From assembly GCA_009594865.1 (NCBI GenBank), contig VOPT01000042.1, positions 1 through 43,372 of the forward strand: a stretch of 43,372 bases of DNA. Reading direction: 5' to 3'. Made by a program: the position numbers and the translations under genes. Positions 33,048-41,097 of this stretch are shown one piece after another. This DNA is from Nitrospira sp. (GTDB lineage Bacteria > Nitrospirota > Nitrospiria > Nitrospirales > Nitrospiraceae). The first letter of the stretch is position 1. Every line of letters starts with the position of its first letter. The notes under the pieces were generated by a model, which saw nothing but the letters and a program-made list of their open reading frames with translations, had not been told where the DNA came from and did not search any database.

Positions 33048-34604
33048 CTACGCGTTACTTTTCAGCCACTGCTTGACCACGACGGCGGTGTTGGCCGGAT
33101 TGTTTTTGGCCATGTCGAGTATCTGGCCGGGCTGTTTGCCTGAGATGGCCGCCTCGACTTGTCCGAGTGATGCCGGCAGCGCCGGCGTGTCGCCCGCGGT
33201 GGCGGCCGGGGCCGACTGTACGAGCATGACCATCAGCGGACGGACGACCATGAAGAGAATCAGGAAGAACAAGAGTCCGCCCACGGCATAGCGGATGTAC
33301 GGCATCCACGCCTTGGTGCTGTCGGCGGCAGCTTCCACCCCTGCGCCCACTGGTTCTTCCACGCCGAGGCCGAACTGGATACTCACGACTTCGACCTGAT
33401 CCTGGCGTTCCGTGGAATATCCCATGGCTTTTTTGACGATCTCTTCGATGCGCTTCATTTCCTCTTCTGAACGAGGCACATACTTCTTCGGCTGATCCGC
33501 CGCTCCCTCCCCTGCCTTGCCGCCTTCATAGGTTCCGTCGACCAGCACAGCAACGGACAGCTTCTTGATCGTGCCGGTGGGCTCGACGATCCGGGAGACG
33601 GTCCGGCTGATCTCGTAGTTCACGGTCTCGTTTTTCATCTGATTGTTATTCGAACTGGTTTGGCCGCCTTCGCCTTCCGCTCCGCCGGGCACATTCGATT
33701 CGACCCCCGGGACACCGCCGGAAGTTCCGTTGACGCCGCTGGACTTTTCCTGTCCACGTTGCTCGCTGCGCACAACCTGGCCATTCGGGTCGTATCGTTC
33801 TTCGGTGGTCTCGATTTTCCTGAAGTCGAGCACACTCGACACCCGGACCACCGCCTTATTGACCCCGACGATACGTTCCAACATGCTTTGAATGCGTGTC
33901 TCGATGTCTTTCTCCAGGGTGCGTTGGTATTCCATTTGGGTGCCGGAGAGGCCGGCTGATTCGTCACTGGAGGAGTTTGAGAGCAGGTTTCCATGGCCAT
34001 CGACGACGGTCACGTCACGGGCCTGGAGCCCTTCCACACTGCTGGAGACAAGATGCACCACGCCTTGCACTTGAGCTTTGGACAAGGTTTGGTTAGAGCG
34101 GAGCGAGACGACGACCGACGCGCGCGCGCGGTCTTGCTCGGTCGCAAACAGGCGCCGCTCGGGAATGGCCAAGTGCACACGCGCGCGCTCGACTTCGGGC
34201 ATCTGCGTGATGGTGCGTGCCAGTTCGCCTTGAAGCGCCCGCCGATAATTCAACTTCTGCACAAAATCCGACATGCCCATAGTGGTGCGATCGAAAATCT
34301 CGTATCCTACTCCGCCGCCGTGGGGAAGCCCTTGGCCGGCCATTTCCAGCCGCAGATCATGCACCTGCGCATTGGGCACGAGGATGGTCGTTCCGCCGTT
34401 GGTCGTCTCATAGGGCACTTTGGCGTCTTTCAACTTGTCGATGATGCCCGCGGCATCGTCGGTCGCTAAATTGGCAAACAGCACCTGCATGTCGGGCTGT
34501 TGTGTCCAGAGCGTCACGGCCACCAGGCCGGCAATGGATCCGGCCAGGGCCAGCAGAATGATGAACCGTTGGTTGATCGTGAACTGGCTGAATTTTGAAA
34601 ACAT
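33048..34604 (-). CDS. fliF: MS-ring protein FliF
   Basis: FliF, 518 aa, forms the MS ring that houses the export gate. First transmembrane helix RFIILLALAGSIAGLVAVTLW (14-34), periplasmic ring-building domains (ATDDAAGIIDKLKDAKVPYE..., QRTLEKDIETRIQSMLERIVG), a polar variable insertion, second transmembrane helix near 435-458, and a C-terminal FliG-binding tail (MAKNNPANTAVVVKQWLKS). It is 5 bases from fliG. Length is typical. Confidence 0.97.
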   Translation of the reverse strand: MFSKFSQFTINQRFIILLALAGSIAGLVAVTLWTQQPDMQVLFANLATDDAAGIIDKLKDAKVPYETTNGGTTILVPNAQVHDLRLEMAGQGLPHGGGVGYEIFDRTTMGMSDFVQKLNYRRALQGELARTITQMPEVERARVHLAIPERRLFATEQDRARASVVVSLRSNQTLSKAQVQGVVHLVSSSVEGLQARDVTVVDGHGNLLSNSSSDESAGLSGTQMEYQRTLEKDIETRIQSMLERIVGVNKAVVRVSSVLDFRKIETTEERYDPNGQVVRSEQRGQEKSSGVNGTSGGVPGVESNVPGGAEGEGGQTSSNNNQMKNETVNYEISRTVSRIVEPTGTIKKLSVAVLVDGTYEGGKAGEGAADQPKKYVPRSEEEMKRIEEIVKKAMGYSTERQDQVEVVSIQFGLGVEEPVGAGVEAAADSTKAWMPYIRYAVGGLLFFLILFMVVRPLMVMLVQSAPAATAGDTPALPASLGQVEAAISGKQPGQILDMAKNNPANTAVVVKQWLKSNA

Positions 34605-34651
34605 GTGCTGTGAAATCCTTTATGCGTGATGTCCGCGCGGGAGACCGATCG

Positions 34652-34963
34652 CTAAATCTGCATCCGTTGGATTTCTTCGTATGCCGTCACGAGTTTGTTT
34701 CGCACCTGCATCATGAGCTGGAACGAAGCGTCAGCCTGTTGCAACGCCACCATCGTTTGGTGAATGTTGGTGTTTTGGCCGGTCACCAAGGATTCCACGG
34801 CCTGGCTGGCCCCTGTTTGCGCGTCGTTGATATGTCCGATGGCCTCTTTCAATGAGCCTAAAAAGTTCGCGCCGCCGGCCTCGCCGGTCTGTCCAGCTTG
34901 TTGAAGTCCGGGCGTATCGATCGGCTTGATAAGATTGGCGCCCGCGATGTGCAGATCGGACAT
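34652..34963 (-). CDS. fliE: MS-ring/rod adaptor FliE
   Basis: FliE, 103 aa, joins the rod to the MS ring and export gate. The start at 34963 has GGGAGG at good spacing. The C-terminal half, ASQAVESLVTGQNTNIHQTMVALQQADASFQLMMQVRNKLVTAYEEIQRMQI, is highly typical. It begins two bases after the flgC stop. Confidence 0.96.
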   Translation of the reverse strand: MSDLHIAGANLIKPIDTPGLQQAGQTGEAGGANFLGSLKEAIGHINDAQTGASQAVESLVTGQNTNIHQTMVALQQADASFQLMMQVRNKLVTAYEEIQRMQI

Positions 34964-34965
34964 GA

Positions 34966-35415
34966 TTACCTCCCGATTTCCAGGGCGCGATTCCACATGG
35001 TACGGGTCGCATTGACGGCTTGCACATTGGCCTCATAGGCGCGAGACGCACCGATCATATTGACCATTTCTTCCATGACGTTCACGTTCGGCATGGTGAC
35101 GAATCCTTTTTTGTCGGCATCCGGATGTCGCGGGTCGTATACGGTCTGCCCCGGTTTCTGATCCTCGATGACCCGGGCGACTTTCACTCCGTCCAAGGCA
35201 TGCCGCCCGGCCCCTTTGGAGACCTGTGTGAACGCCTTCTGAAAAGCTGACGACACGGGCGCTGCCTGAAACACGACATCGCGGCGGCGGTACGGGCCAC
35301 CGGTACTGGTTTTGGTGGATTGCGCGTTCGCCAGGTTGCTGGCGATCACATTCAACCGGTGTCGGTGCGCATCGAGCGCCGATACGGAGACGGCGAGACT
35401 ATCGGATAAATCCAT
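34966..35415 (-). CDS. flgC: proximal rod protein FlgC
   Basis: FlgC, 149 aa. Starts MDLSDSLAVSVSALDAHRHRLNVIASNLANAQSTKT with the rod motif and has the FlgC block YDPRHPDADKKGFVTMPNVNVMEEMVNMIGASRAYEANVQAVNATRTMWNRALEIGR. I chose the ATG at 35415 because GAGG is better spaced for it than for the GTG one codon earlier. Confidence 0.96.
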   Translation of the reverse strand: MDLSDSLAVSVSALDAHRHRLNVIASNLANAQSTKTSTGGPYRRRDVVFQAAPVSSAFQKAFTQVSKGAGRHALDGVKVARVIEDQKPGQTVYDPRHPDADKKGFVTMPNVNVMEEMVNMIGASRAYEANVQAVNATRTMWNRALEIGR

Positions 35416-35476
35416 CACACACCTCGTTATGGTTCGCCCGTGATCCGAGAACTCGACTCAATGACTCCTCGAACAG

Positions 35477-35884
35477 TTACCGTCCTTCGCGAATGGCATT
35501 GAGAAGTCCCTTGAATTTCATGCTGATGATGGCCGCCGACGTGTTGTACTGCTGCGCGTTGTCCGACATCTTGGCCATCTCCAATTCAATGTTGACCGAA
35601 TTGGCATCCAGCGGCAGATCGCCGGCCGGAACCTCTTCAATGCGACCTTGCACTCGTTGAAACCCACTGCCCTTCGGGCCGATGTGCTGCTGGTGGGTTG
35701 ACACCAACGTGATCGGCAGTTTTCCCTGTTGGGCATTTGCCAGCGCTTGCCCGAAGTTCAGGTCGGTGGCGCGATACTTCGGCGTTTCTTCATTGGCAAT
35801 ATTGGCGGCGATGACCTGCTGGCGGGCGCCGCGTAGATCCAGTGAACGTTCGAGCAGCTGCATGGTCCTGTCAAAGATGGTCAT
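35477..35884 (-). CDS. flgB: proximal rod protein FlgB
   Basis: FlgB, 135 aa. The start MTIFDRTMQLLERSLDLRGARQQVIAANIANEETPKYRATDLNF carries the FlgB-specific IANEETPKY motif, and the C-terminus is the axial helix ELEMAKMSDNAQQYNTSAAIISMKFKGLLNAIREGR. GGAG lies 8 bases before the ATG at 35884; a GTG three codons earlier is less likely. First gene of the nine-gene flgB-to-motE-like operon. Confidence 0.96.
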   Translation of the reverse strand: MTIFDRTMQLLERSLDLRGARQQVIAANIANEETPKYRATDLNFGQALANAQQGKLPITLVSTHQQHIGPKGSGFQRVQGRIEEVPAGDLPLDANSVNIELEMAKMSDNAQQYNTSAAIISMKFKGLLNAIREGR

Positions 35885-35919
35885 GGTCCACACTCCGTAG
35901 AAAGTTCGGCCCTCAACGG

Positions 35920-35935
35920 TGCAAGCTATGTACCC
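35920..35935 (-). promoter_or_regulatory. sigma-54 promoter of the flgB-fliJ operon
   Basis: Minus strand GGGTACATAGCTTGCA. The -12 box TTGCA is perfect and the -24 GG is at the right spacing, but the rest of the -24 box is weaker (4 of 7 matches). It lies 36 bases before the flgB ATG, in the 168-base gap after the regulator gene, where a promoter is needed. Confidence 0.55.
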
Positions 35936-36052
35936 CGTTCAGACAAGGATTCTTCCGGGATCTCCCGCGTCTCTTCGACAAGATGCTCCCAGGCGACACT
36001 AGGCAAATTCGACCCAGGACGGAATCTTTTGCCGAGCAGCGAGTGAACGGCT

Positions 36053-37471
36053 TCAGGGCTTTTCCGCCTCGACCTGATACCCCAGATCACGATATTCCCG
36101 TAACTTATTGCGCAACGTGCGGATACTGATGCCCAACTCCTTGGCAGCATGGGTCCGATTGTCTTTGACTCGCGCCAAGGTCTTGAAGATCAGATCCCGT
36201 TCCATCTCCCACAGCGACCCATGGGCCGACGGGGCTATGAGTGTTTCCACGGTTTCAATCGGCTGAATGGGAACCGTTCCGTCCCCCGGCATCAAGTGAT
36301 CGACGTCAACCGCATTCCCGGTTGTCACTAAAATGGCGCGTTCCATGACATTTTCCAGTTCGCGCACGTTCCCCTTCCATGCCCGCTGTTGGAGATCGGC
36401 GATGGCGCGCTCGGACAGCGTCGGCACGGTCAGGCCGTTGCGCTGCGCCGAGGAACGGAGAAAATGCCGTGCAAGAAGCGGAATGTCACCCGGTCGTTCA
36501 CGGAGCGGCGGCACTGTGACGGGAAAGACATTCAAGCGGTAAAACAGATCCTCCCGGAAGCGACCTTGCGTGACTTCGTGGTACAGAGAGCGATTCGTCG
36601 TCGCGATCACACGGATATTGACCGGAACCGGTTCGCGCCCTCCGATGCGATCGACTTCCCGTTCTTGCAGCACCCGCAACAATTTCGATTGCAGGCCCAA
36701 ATTCATTTCGCTGATTTCATCGAGGAATAGCGTACCGGTATGGGCCATTTCAAACTTGCCCAGCTTTTTCTGGATGGCGCCGGTAAACGCACCGCGCTCA
36801 TGACCGAACAACTCACTCTCCAGCAAACTGTCCGGAAGCGCCGCGCAATTGAGGGCGACGAAGGGTCGATGGGCGCGCGGGCTTCTCGCATGAATGTAGC
36901 GTGCTAATAACTCTTTACCCGTACCGCTTTCGCCGCTGATCAGTACCGTGGCTTGGCTGGCCGCGACACCCTCGAGAGTTGTAAGCAGGCGGATCATGCC
37001 CGGGTCTTGCGTCAAGATCGCGCGTGCTTCCAGCGCTGCAGGAGCATCCTGCTCATCCGGCTCTGTGCTGGCTTGCAGGTTGAGGATCACCCGCTCGACG
37101 AGGTCGGTGGAGAAGGGTTTTAAAATGTAATCATTCGCCCCGTATTTCATGGCTTCTACGGCAGTTTCGACCGTCCCGTAGGCGGTCATGAGAATAATGA
37201 ACGTGTGGGGCGCTTTCTGCTTTAAGGCTTTGACCAGTTCGAGCCCGTTCAGCCGGGGCATTTTCAAGTCGGTCACCACCAACCAGGGTTTCAGCCGCTC
37301 CACCTGCTCGATGGCATCCGCCCCGTCGATGGCACTCCGTACCTGATAGCCCATGCGACGCACCGTTTCCGACAACGCCGTCCGCATCGACGGTTCGTCA
37401 TCCACGATCAAGACCATGCGGGCCTCTTCGGCAGCAGCTGATGGTCCCTGTAAGGCTGGTTGCGCGCTCAT
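36053..37471 (-). CDS. NtrC-family sigma-54 response regulator (FlrC/FleR-like)
   Basis: A 472-aa regulator with receiver domain (acceptor Asp68 in VVTDLKMPRLNG, Lys117), AAA+ domain with Walker A GESGTGKE at 179-186, the sigma-54 contact loop GAFTGA at 226-231 and Walker B TLFLDEIS. A Fis-type helix-turn-helix at the end reads RTHAAKELGISIRTLRNKLREYRDLG. It overlaps the kinase gene by 4 bases, so the two form a cognate pair. In Vibrio and Pseudomonas FlrBC/FleSR this pair turns on the hook and basal-body genes; the five candidate sigma-54 promoters in this window are its likely targets. That assignment is inference. Confidence 0.92.
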   Translation of the reverse strand: MSAQPALQGPSAAAEEARMVLIVDDEPSMRTALSETVRRMGYQVRSAIDGADAIEQVERLKPWLVVTDLKMPRLNGLELVKALKQKAPHTFIILMTAYGTVETAVEAMKYGANDYILKPFSTDLVERVILNLQASTEPDEQDAPAALEARAILTQDPGMIRLLTTLEGVAASQATVLISGESGTGKELLARYIHARSPRAHRPFVALNCAALPDSLLESELFGHERGAFTGAIQKKLGKFEMAHTGTLFLDEISEMNLGLQSKLLRVLQEREVDRIGGREPVPVNIRVIATTNRSLYHEVTQGRFREDLFYRLNVFPVTVPPLRERPGDIPLLARHFLRSSAQRNGLTVPTLSERAIADLQQRAWKGNVRELENVMERAILVTTGNAVDVDHLMPGDGTVPIQPIETVETLIAPSAHGSLWEMERDLIFKTLARVKDNRTHAAKELGISIRTLRNKLREYRDLGYQVEAEKP

Positions 37472-38757
37472 TCGTACCTCTTTTCTTCTGTGATGTCCGT
37501 AATCTGATGTGCACTCTCCGAACGGCTGGACACGGTGGCAAGCGGAGCAGGCGTCGCAGGGGGCTGCATGGGTCCTCGCGGCAGCGTGATGAGAAACGAG
37601 GTACCCTGCCCGTGATAGCTTTCGACATCAATTCGACCGTGATGGGCTTCGACCACCGCATGCACGATGGCGAGACCTAAACCGGTCCCCTGATCTTTTG
37701 TGGTGAAAAACGGATCAAAGACCCTCGACTGCAATGGGGCAGGAATACCCGTCCCGGTGTCGCTCACTCTGAGGTGGACTGCCGGCGATTCCTGAATTTC
37801 GGGAGGAGCAGGACAGGCCGTGAGGGTCAGCGTTCCTCCTTTCGGCATGGCCTGAACCGCATTCAAAACTAAATTTAAGAGGACCTGCTTCATTTTCGGA
37901 CCATCACACCAGAGCTGAGGCACCAGCGGATGCACCTGGCACCGGACCTCGACAGACTCTGGCGGGATGGCGTGACTGGCCAGCGTGAGAACATCGCGTA
38001 TCAGTAATTCCGTGTGATGCCATCCCAGCCGCGAACAGTCCGGCCTGGTATACACGAGCAGATTGGAGAGCAGCTGATCCATGGATTGAACCGCCATGGA
38101 GATATGTTCCGCATAACTCCGCAATTGAGGCTGGTCGCGAAGATCCTTACGCAACATGGAGGCAAACAATTCGACGCTGCCCAAGGGATTTCGAATTTCA
38201 TGGGCGATGCTGCCCACCATCTGCCCCATGGCTTCCAACCGGTTACGCCGTTGCAACCGGTCTTCAAGCTGGCGGATGCGCGTGACGTCATGGATCAGGA
38301 CGAGTTTCCCGATCAGGTGGCCCGATTCGTCGGTGAGGTCCGTTTGTGACAAGGCAATGGTGACGCCACTGGGAAGCACGAGCGGGTACTCTCCATGGTC
38401 TTTACGGATCTCAGCTAACACCTCGCTCGCATGGCGCCCTCGCAGTTGCACCTGCGGGACGCCCAGCAGTTGCTCCGTGGAATGATTGCATCGCACCACC
38501 ACATCCTCTGAATCGGCGACGATGACGCCGGTGTCCAAGGATTCCAAGACGGCCGTCACATGCGCGCGCATTTCTTCGGTTTCACGGAGATGCTCGCGAA
38601 GACTGGCATTCGTTTGCGCGAGTTCGAGATCCATCTGCTGCAGGCGCGTCGTTAAGGCGTCATACGACTGCTGCAAGACGGTGGCAGCCTGATCAAAATC
38701 GCGAAACGCGCGCGTCAGCAGGTCATTGTTGGTGGCGTCGCTCTCCTGCCTGATCAC
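37468..38757 (-). CDS. soluble PAS histidine kinase (FlrB/FleS-like)
   Basis: A 429-aa kinase: N-terminal coiled coil (about 20-65), PAS domain (65-160, VLESLDTGVIVADSEDVVVRCNHSTEQLLG), HisKA with His186 (GSIAHEIRNPLGSVELF), then HATPase boxes NLVLNAVQAM, DTGTGIP and [18 protein letters not shown]. No transmembrane segment, so it senses an internal signal, as proposed for FlrB/FleS sensing export-gate or basal-body assembly. Starts with GTG in a GTGA overlap with the TPR gene and overlaps the regulator by 4 bases. The cognate regulator is thus fixed by coupling. Confidence 0.92.
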   Translation of the reverse strand: MIRQESDATNNDLLTRAFRDFDQAATVLQQSYDALTTRLQQMDLELAQTNASLREHLRETEEMRAHVTAVLESLDTGVIVADSEDVVVRCNHSTEQLLGVPQVQLRGRHASEVLAEIRKDHGEYPLVLPSGVTIALSQTDLTDESGHLIGKLVLIHDVTRIRQLEDRLQRRNRLEAMGQMVGSIAHEIRNPLGSVELFASMLRKDLRDQPQLRSYAEHISMAVQSMDQLLSNLLVYTRPDCSRLGWHHTELLIRDVLTLASHAIPPESVEVRCQVHPLVPQLWCDGPKMKQVLLNLVLNAVQAMPKGGTLTLTACPAPPEIQESPAVHLRVSDTGTGIPAPLQSRVFDPFFTTKDQGTGLGLAIVHAVVEAHHGRIDVESYHGQGTSFLITLPRGPMQPPATPAPLATVSSRSESAHQITDITEEKRYE

Positions 38758-40925
38758 GGTTTTTTCCCCCGTTTCTCGGCCGGCGGTTCCGGCAACTCAT
38801 TGTCCAGCATGGCCGCCATGCGGCGGACGAGACTGTCGGGATTCACACTGAGTGCGCGCAGCCCGTTCCGGGCAAAATCCTCACGCTTCACTCCACGAGC
38901 CAGCTGGACCATCTGCAGTTGAGCCCATGCCTCCTGCTCCGGCTCGAGCCCGGCGACGACCGCTTCCTTGTACATGGCCAGTGCCGGTGCCTGGCGTTTC
39001 AGCCGAGCCAGCGCATCGGCATGCCGCAGCAGGTCCGCGGCGGGAAGTTCCTGACGGGCTTTGATCAGGCCGTCGTAGATGGCTGTCGCTTCCGCGTCTT
39101 GCTTCGACTGCGCCAACACCGCCGCGAGTTTCAGTTGCACCATCGTGCGATCGGGGTGCCTCGGATTGTGAGTCAACCATTGGGTGCCAAGTTTGAGCAG
39201 CGCCGCGAGATTCCCTTCGCCCTCAAACGAATTCAGAATTCCTCGTAACGCCTCTCCGGAAAACCGGCCGGTCGGAAATTCGAGCCGGTACCGTTCAAAC
39301 ACCGACCGCGCGGCCCGCATATCTTTTTGTTCCATGTAGCTATAGGCCAGCCCCATTAATGCCGTTTCGTGGACCTTCTCCGCCTTGGGATCTCGAACCA
39401 AGGACTGAAACAGCCGCGCTGACTCCACGGGAAATCCCAGGCGCCGATGCGCTTCTGCAACCTTGAGCAACAACTCCGTACCGGCGTACAACTTGTCGGC
39501 AAATGGGCCATGGCGATGGAAGATGTTGATCAGCTCGAAATCATCTTCTGTCTTGAGAGCCGCTTCCAGGCGAGGGCGCAGGAAACGGACCAGCTGCGCG
39601 CCGCTTTTTTCCGGCCAGGGATCATTGTCAAACTTACCGGTGCGTAGCACCACTTGTTCATATGCGCGGAGAGCGTCTTCAGGTTTTCCCGCCTTCTCCA
39701 GGGTTTCTCCCAGGTGAAACAGCGCCTCGCTGCCGACGACTGAACTGTCATAGTCTTTGGCGCTCTGCTCGAACAGCCGGCGAGGACTGAGCATCTCACC
39801 CGGTTTCAGCGGAACATTTGCGAGATGCGCCGAGATGGTATGTCGAAGATTGATCTCCTCCCCCTCCGGATCCAGATGTTCCTGCACATCCGCATACCGC
39901 AGGCGGGCCGTTGCAGCCATCGGAGCCTCGGGGTATTGGCTCAATAACGCTGCGTAGAAAATACTGGACTCAGCCCAACGGCCAGCTTCCTTATAACTGT
40001 CGGCAAGGTAGGTCAGGACGAACGGGGCTTCGGGCCGGTTTGGGTACAGATTGTAAAAATGCAGCAACTGCTCCCGCATGACCGGCCCCCGCTTGGCCTC
40101 ACCGGCGGTATCGGCATACCGCAGCAACGCAAAGGCATCACTCCGAAGTGCGGCCGGCCACCGGTTGGAGATACTCTCGTAGAGCGCATCGGCATCCCTC
40201 ATCCGGCCCAACCGATAAAGGCTGTGCGCTTCGCCCAACGAGGCAGAGACCAGCAGCGTGGGATCGACCGTGCGCTTCAGCACATGGTCGAAGGTTTGGG
40301 TGCTTTCCTTCCAATTTTTAAAACCTCGCTGGACATAGGCCAGCCCGAGCATGGCCCGATTGGCATCAAACGAGTCGATTTCGGAGAGGGAGAGCGCGTG
40401 CTGATAGGCAATCTGCGCTTCCTGGAACCAGCCTTCGATGCGATAGACATCGCCAATGCGCCAGGCCGCTCGCTTGGCATTCGTCGATTGGGGATTCTCG
40501 CGCATCAGTGTTTTGTATTGGTCGATGATGTCCAGCGGGCGGACATCAGGGTCGCGACTCTGAAGCGTACTTTCCGCGAGAAACGCCTGGATGGATGTTC
40601 TGAGCGGTGACTCGCGGCGATCGCGAAGCATGTTGGTGAAATGGAGGCGAGCCTCGAGGTATTGCCCATGATGGTAGAGGGCCATGCCTTGTTCGAACTG
40701 CTTCCATTCCGGGATTTCCGGCAGGCGATCAAATCGAGGTCCTGGATCGGGCAATACTCCACGCACGAGTTCCGCTGGCTCCGGCATCATAGCCGGCAAC
40801 TCTTGTCGCATCGTGGGTAAGCCGCCCGCGCCTGTGGCAGTGCCTATTCCGAGGAGCAGAAGCCAACTGACACAGTAGCCTGTCCAAGCAGCGGCGCAGC
40901 TGGATATGGTGGATAAGGATCGCAC
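38754..40925 (-). CDS. secreted TPR-repeat protein, coupled to the flagellar two-component system
   Basis: A 723-aa protein with an N-terminal hydrophobic export segment (about 20-34, VSWLLLLGIGTATGAGG) and many tetratricopeptide-type helical pairs from about residue 75 to 700 (for example WKQFEQGMALYHHGQYLEARLHFTNML, EALFHLGETLEKAGKPEDALRAYEQVV). It ends in a Pro/Lys tail. I do not recognise an orthologue with known function. Its stop overlaps the kinase start (GTGA), so it belongs to the same operon and may feed an envelope signal or scaffold a basal-body part. The GTG start has no Shine-Dalgarno sequence and lies only 13 bases from a sigma-54 -12 box; see findings. A start after the signal segment would remove secretion. 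Confidence 0.8.
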   Translation of the reverse strand: MRSLSTISSCAAAWTGYCVSWLLLLGIGTATGAGGLPTMRQELPAMMPEPAELVRGVLPDPGPRFDRLPEIPEWKQFEQGMALYHHGQYLEARLHFTNMLRDRRESPLRTSIQAFLAESTLQSRDPDVRPLDIIDQYKTLMRENPQSTNAKRAAWRIGDVYRIEGWFQEAQIAYQHALSLSEIDSFDANRAMLGLAYVQRGFKNWKESTQTFDHVLKRTVDPTLLVSASLGEAHSLYRLGRMRDADALYESISNRWPAALRSDAFALLRYADTAGEAKRGPVMREQLLHFYNLYPNRPEAPFVLTYLADSYKEAGRWAESSIFYAALLSQYPEAPMAATARLRYADVQEHLDPEGEEINLRHTISAHLANVPLKPGEMLSPRRLFEQSAKDYDSSVVGSEALFHLGETLEKAGKPEDALRAYEQVVLRTGKFDNDPWPEKSGAQLVRFLRPRLEAALKTEDDFELINIFHRHGPFADKLYAGTELLLKVAEAHRRLGFPVESARLFQSLVRDPKAEKVHETALMGLAYSYMEQKDMRAARSVFERYRLEFPTGRFSGEALRGILNSFEGEGNLAALLKLGTQWLTHNPRHPDRTMVQLKLAAVLAQSKQDAEATAIYDGLIKARQELPAADLLRHADALARLKRQAPALAMYKEAVVAGLEPEQEAWAQLQMVQLARGVKREDFARNGLRALSVNPDSLVRRMAAMLDNELPEPPAEKRGKKP

Positions 40926-40937
40926 AGAGGGCGAATC

Positions 40938-40953
40938 AGCAAGTCCTGTGCCC
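40938..40953 (-). promoter_or_regulatory. sigma-54 promoter of the TPR-kinase-regulator operon
   Basis: Minus strand GGGCACAGGACTTGCT. It matches TGGCACG-N4-TTGCW at 10 of 12 specified positions, with GG and GC at the right spacing. Transcription would begin about at the predicted GTG start codon of the TPR gene. Confidence 0.65.
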
Positions 40954-41021
40954 CTATGGGAATCCAGTAACTCGCTGCATCGCTTGATGATTTAGACAGT
41001 GCGACGTGGAACAATCAGAAG

Positions 41022-41036
41022 GGTGTCAGAAACACC
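41022..41036. promoter_or_regulatory. dyad upstream of the TPR-operon promoter
   Basis: GGTGT-N5-ACACC, a perfect 5-bp inverted repeat, about 70 bases upstream of the -24 box. Distance and symmetry suit an enhancer site for a sigma-54 activator, but it is short enough to be chance. It also lies about 60 bases past the stop of the upstream regulator and could be part of its 3' end. Confidence 0.25.
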
Positions 41037-41097
41037 AACGCCGGGGATGGGGATCCGGTCAAAAAAATGACATGGCAAGAGACGGCATGAAGATCCA

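Noticed and set aside
41060..41097. Intrinsic terminator after the 41098 regulator (T run on the minus strand)
   Set aside because: Seven T residues are present but the preceding sequence does not form a convincing stem.
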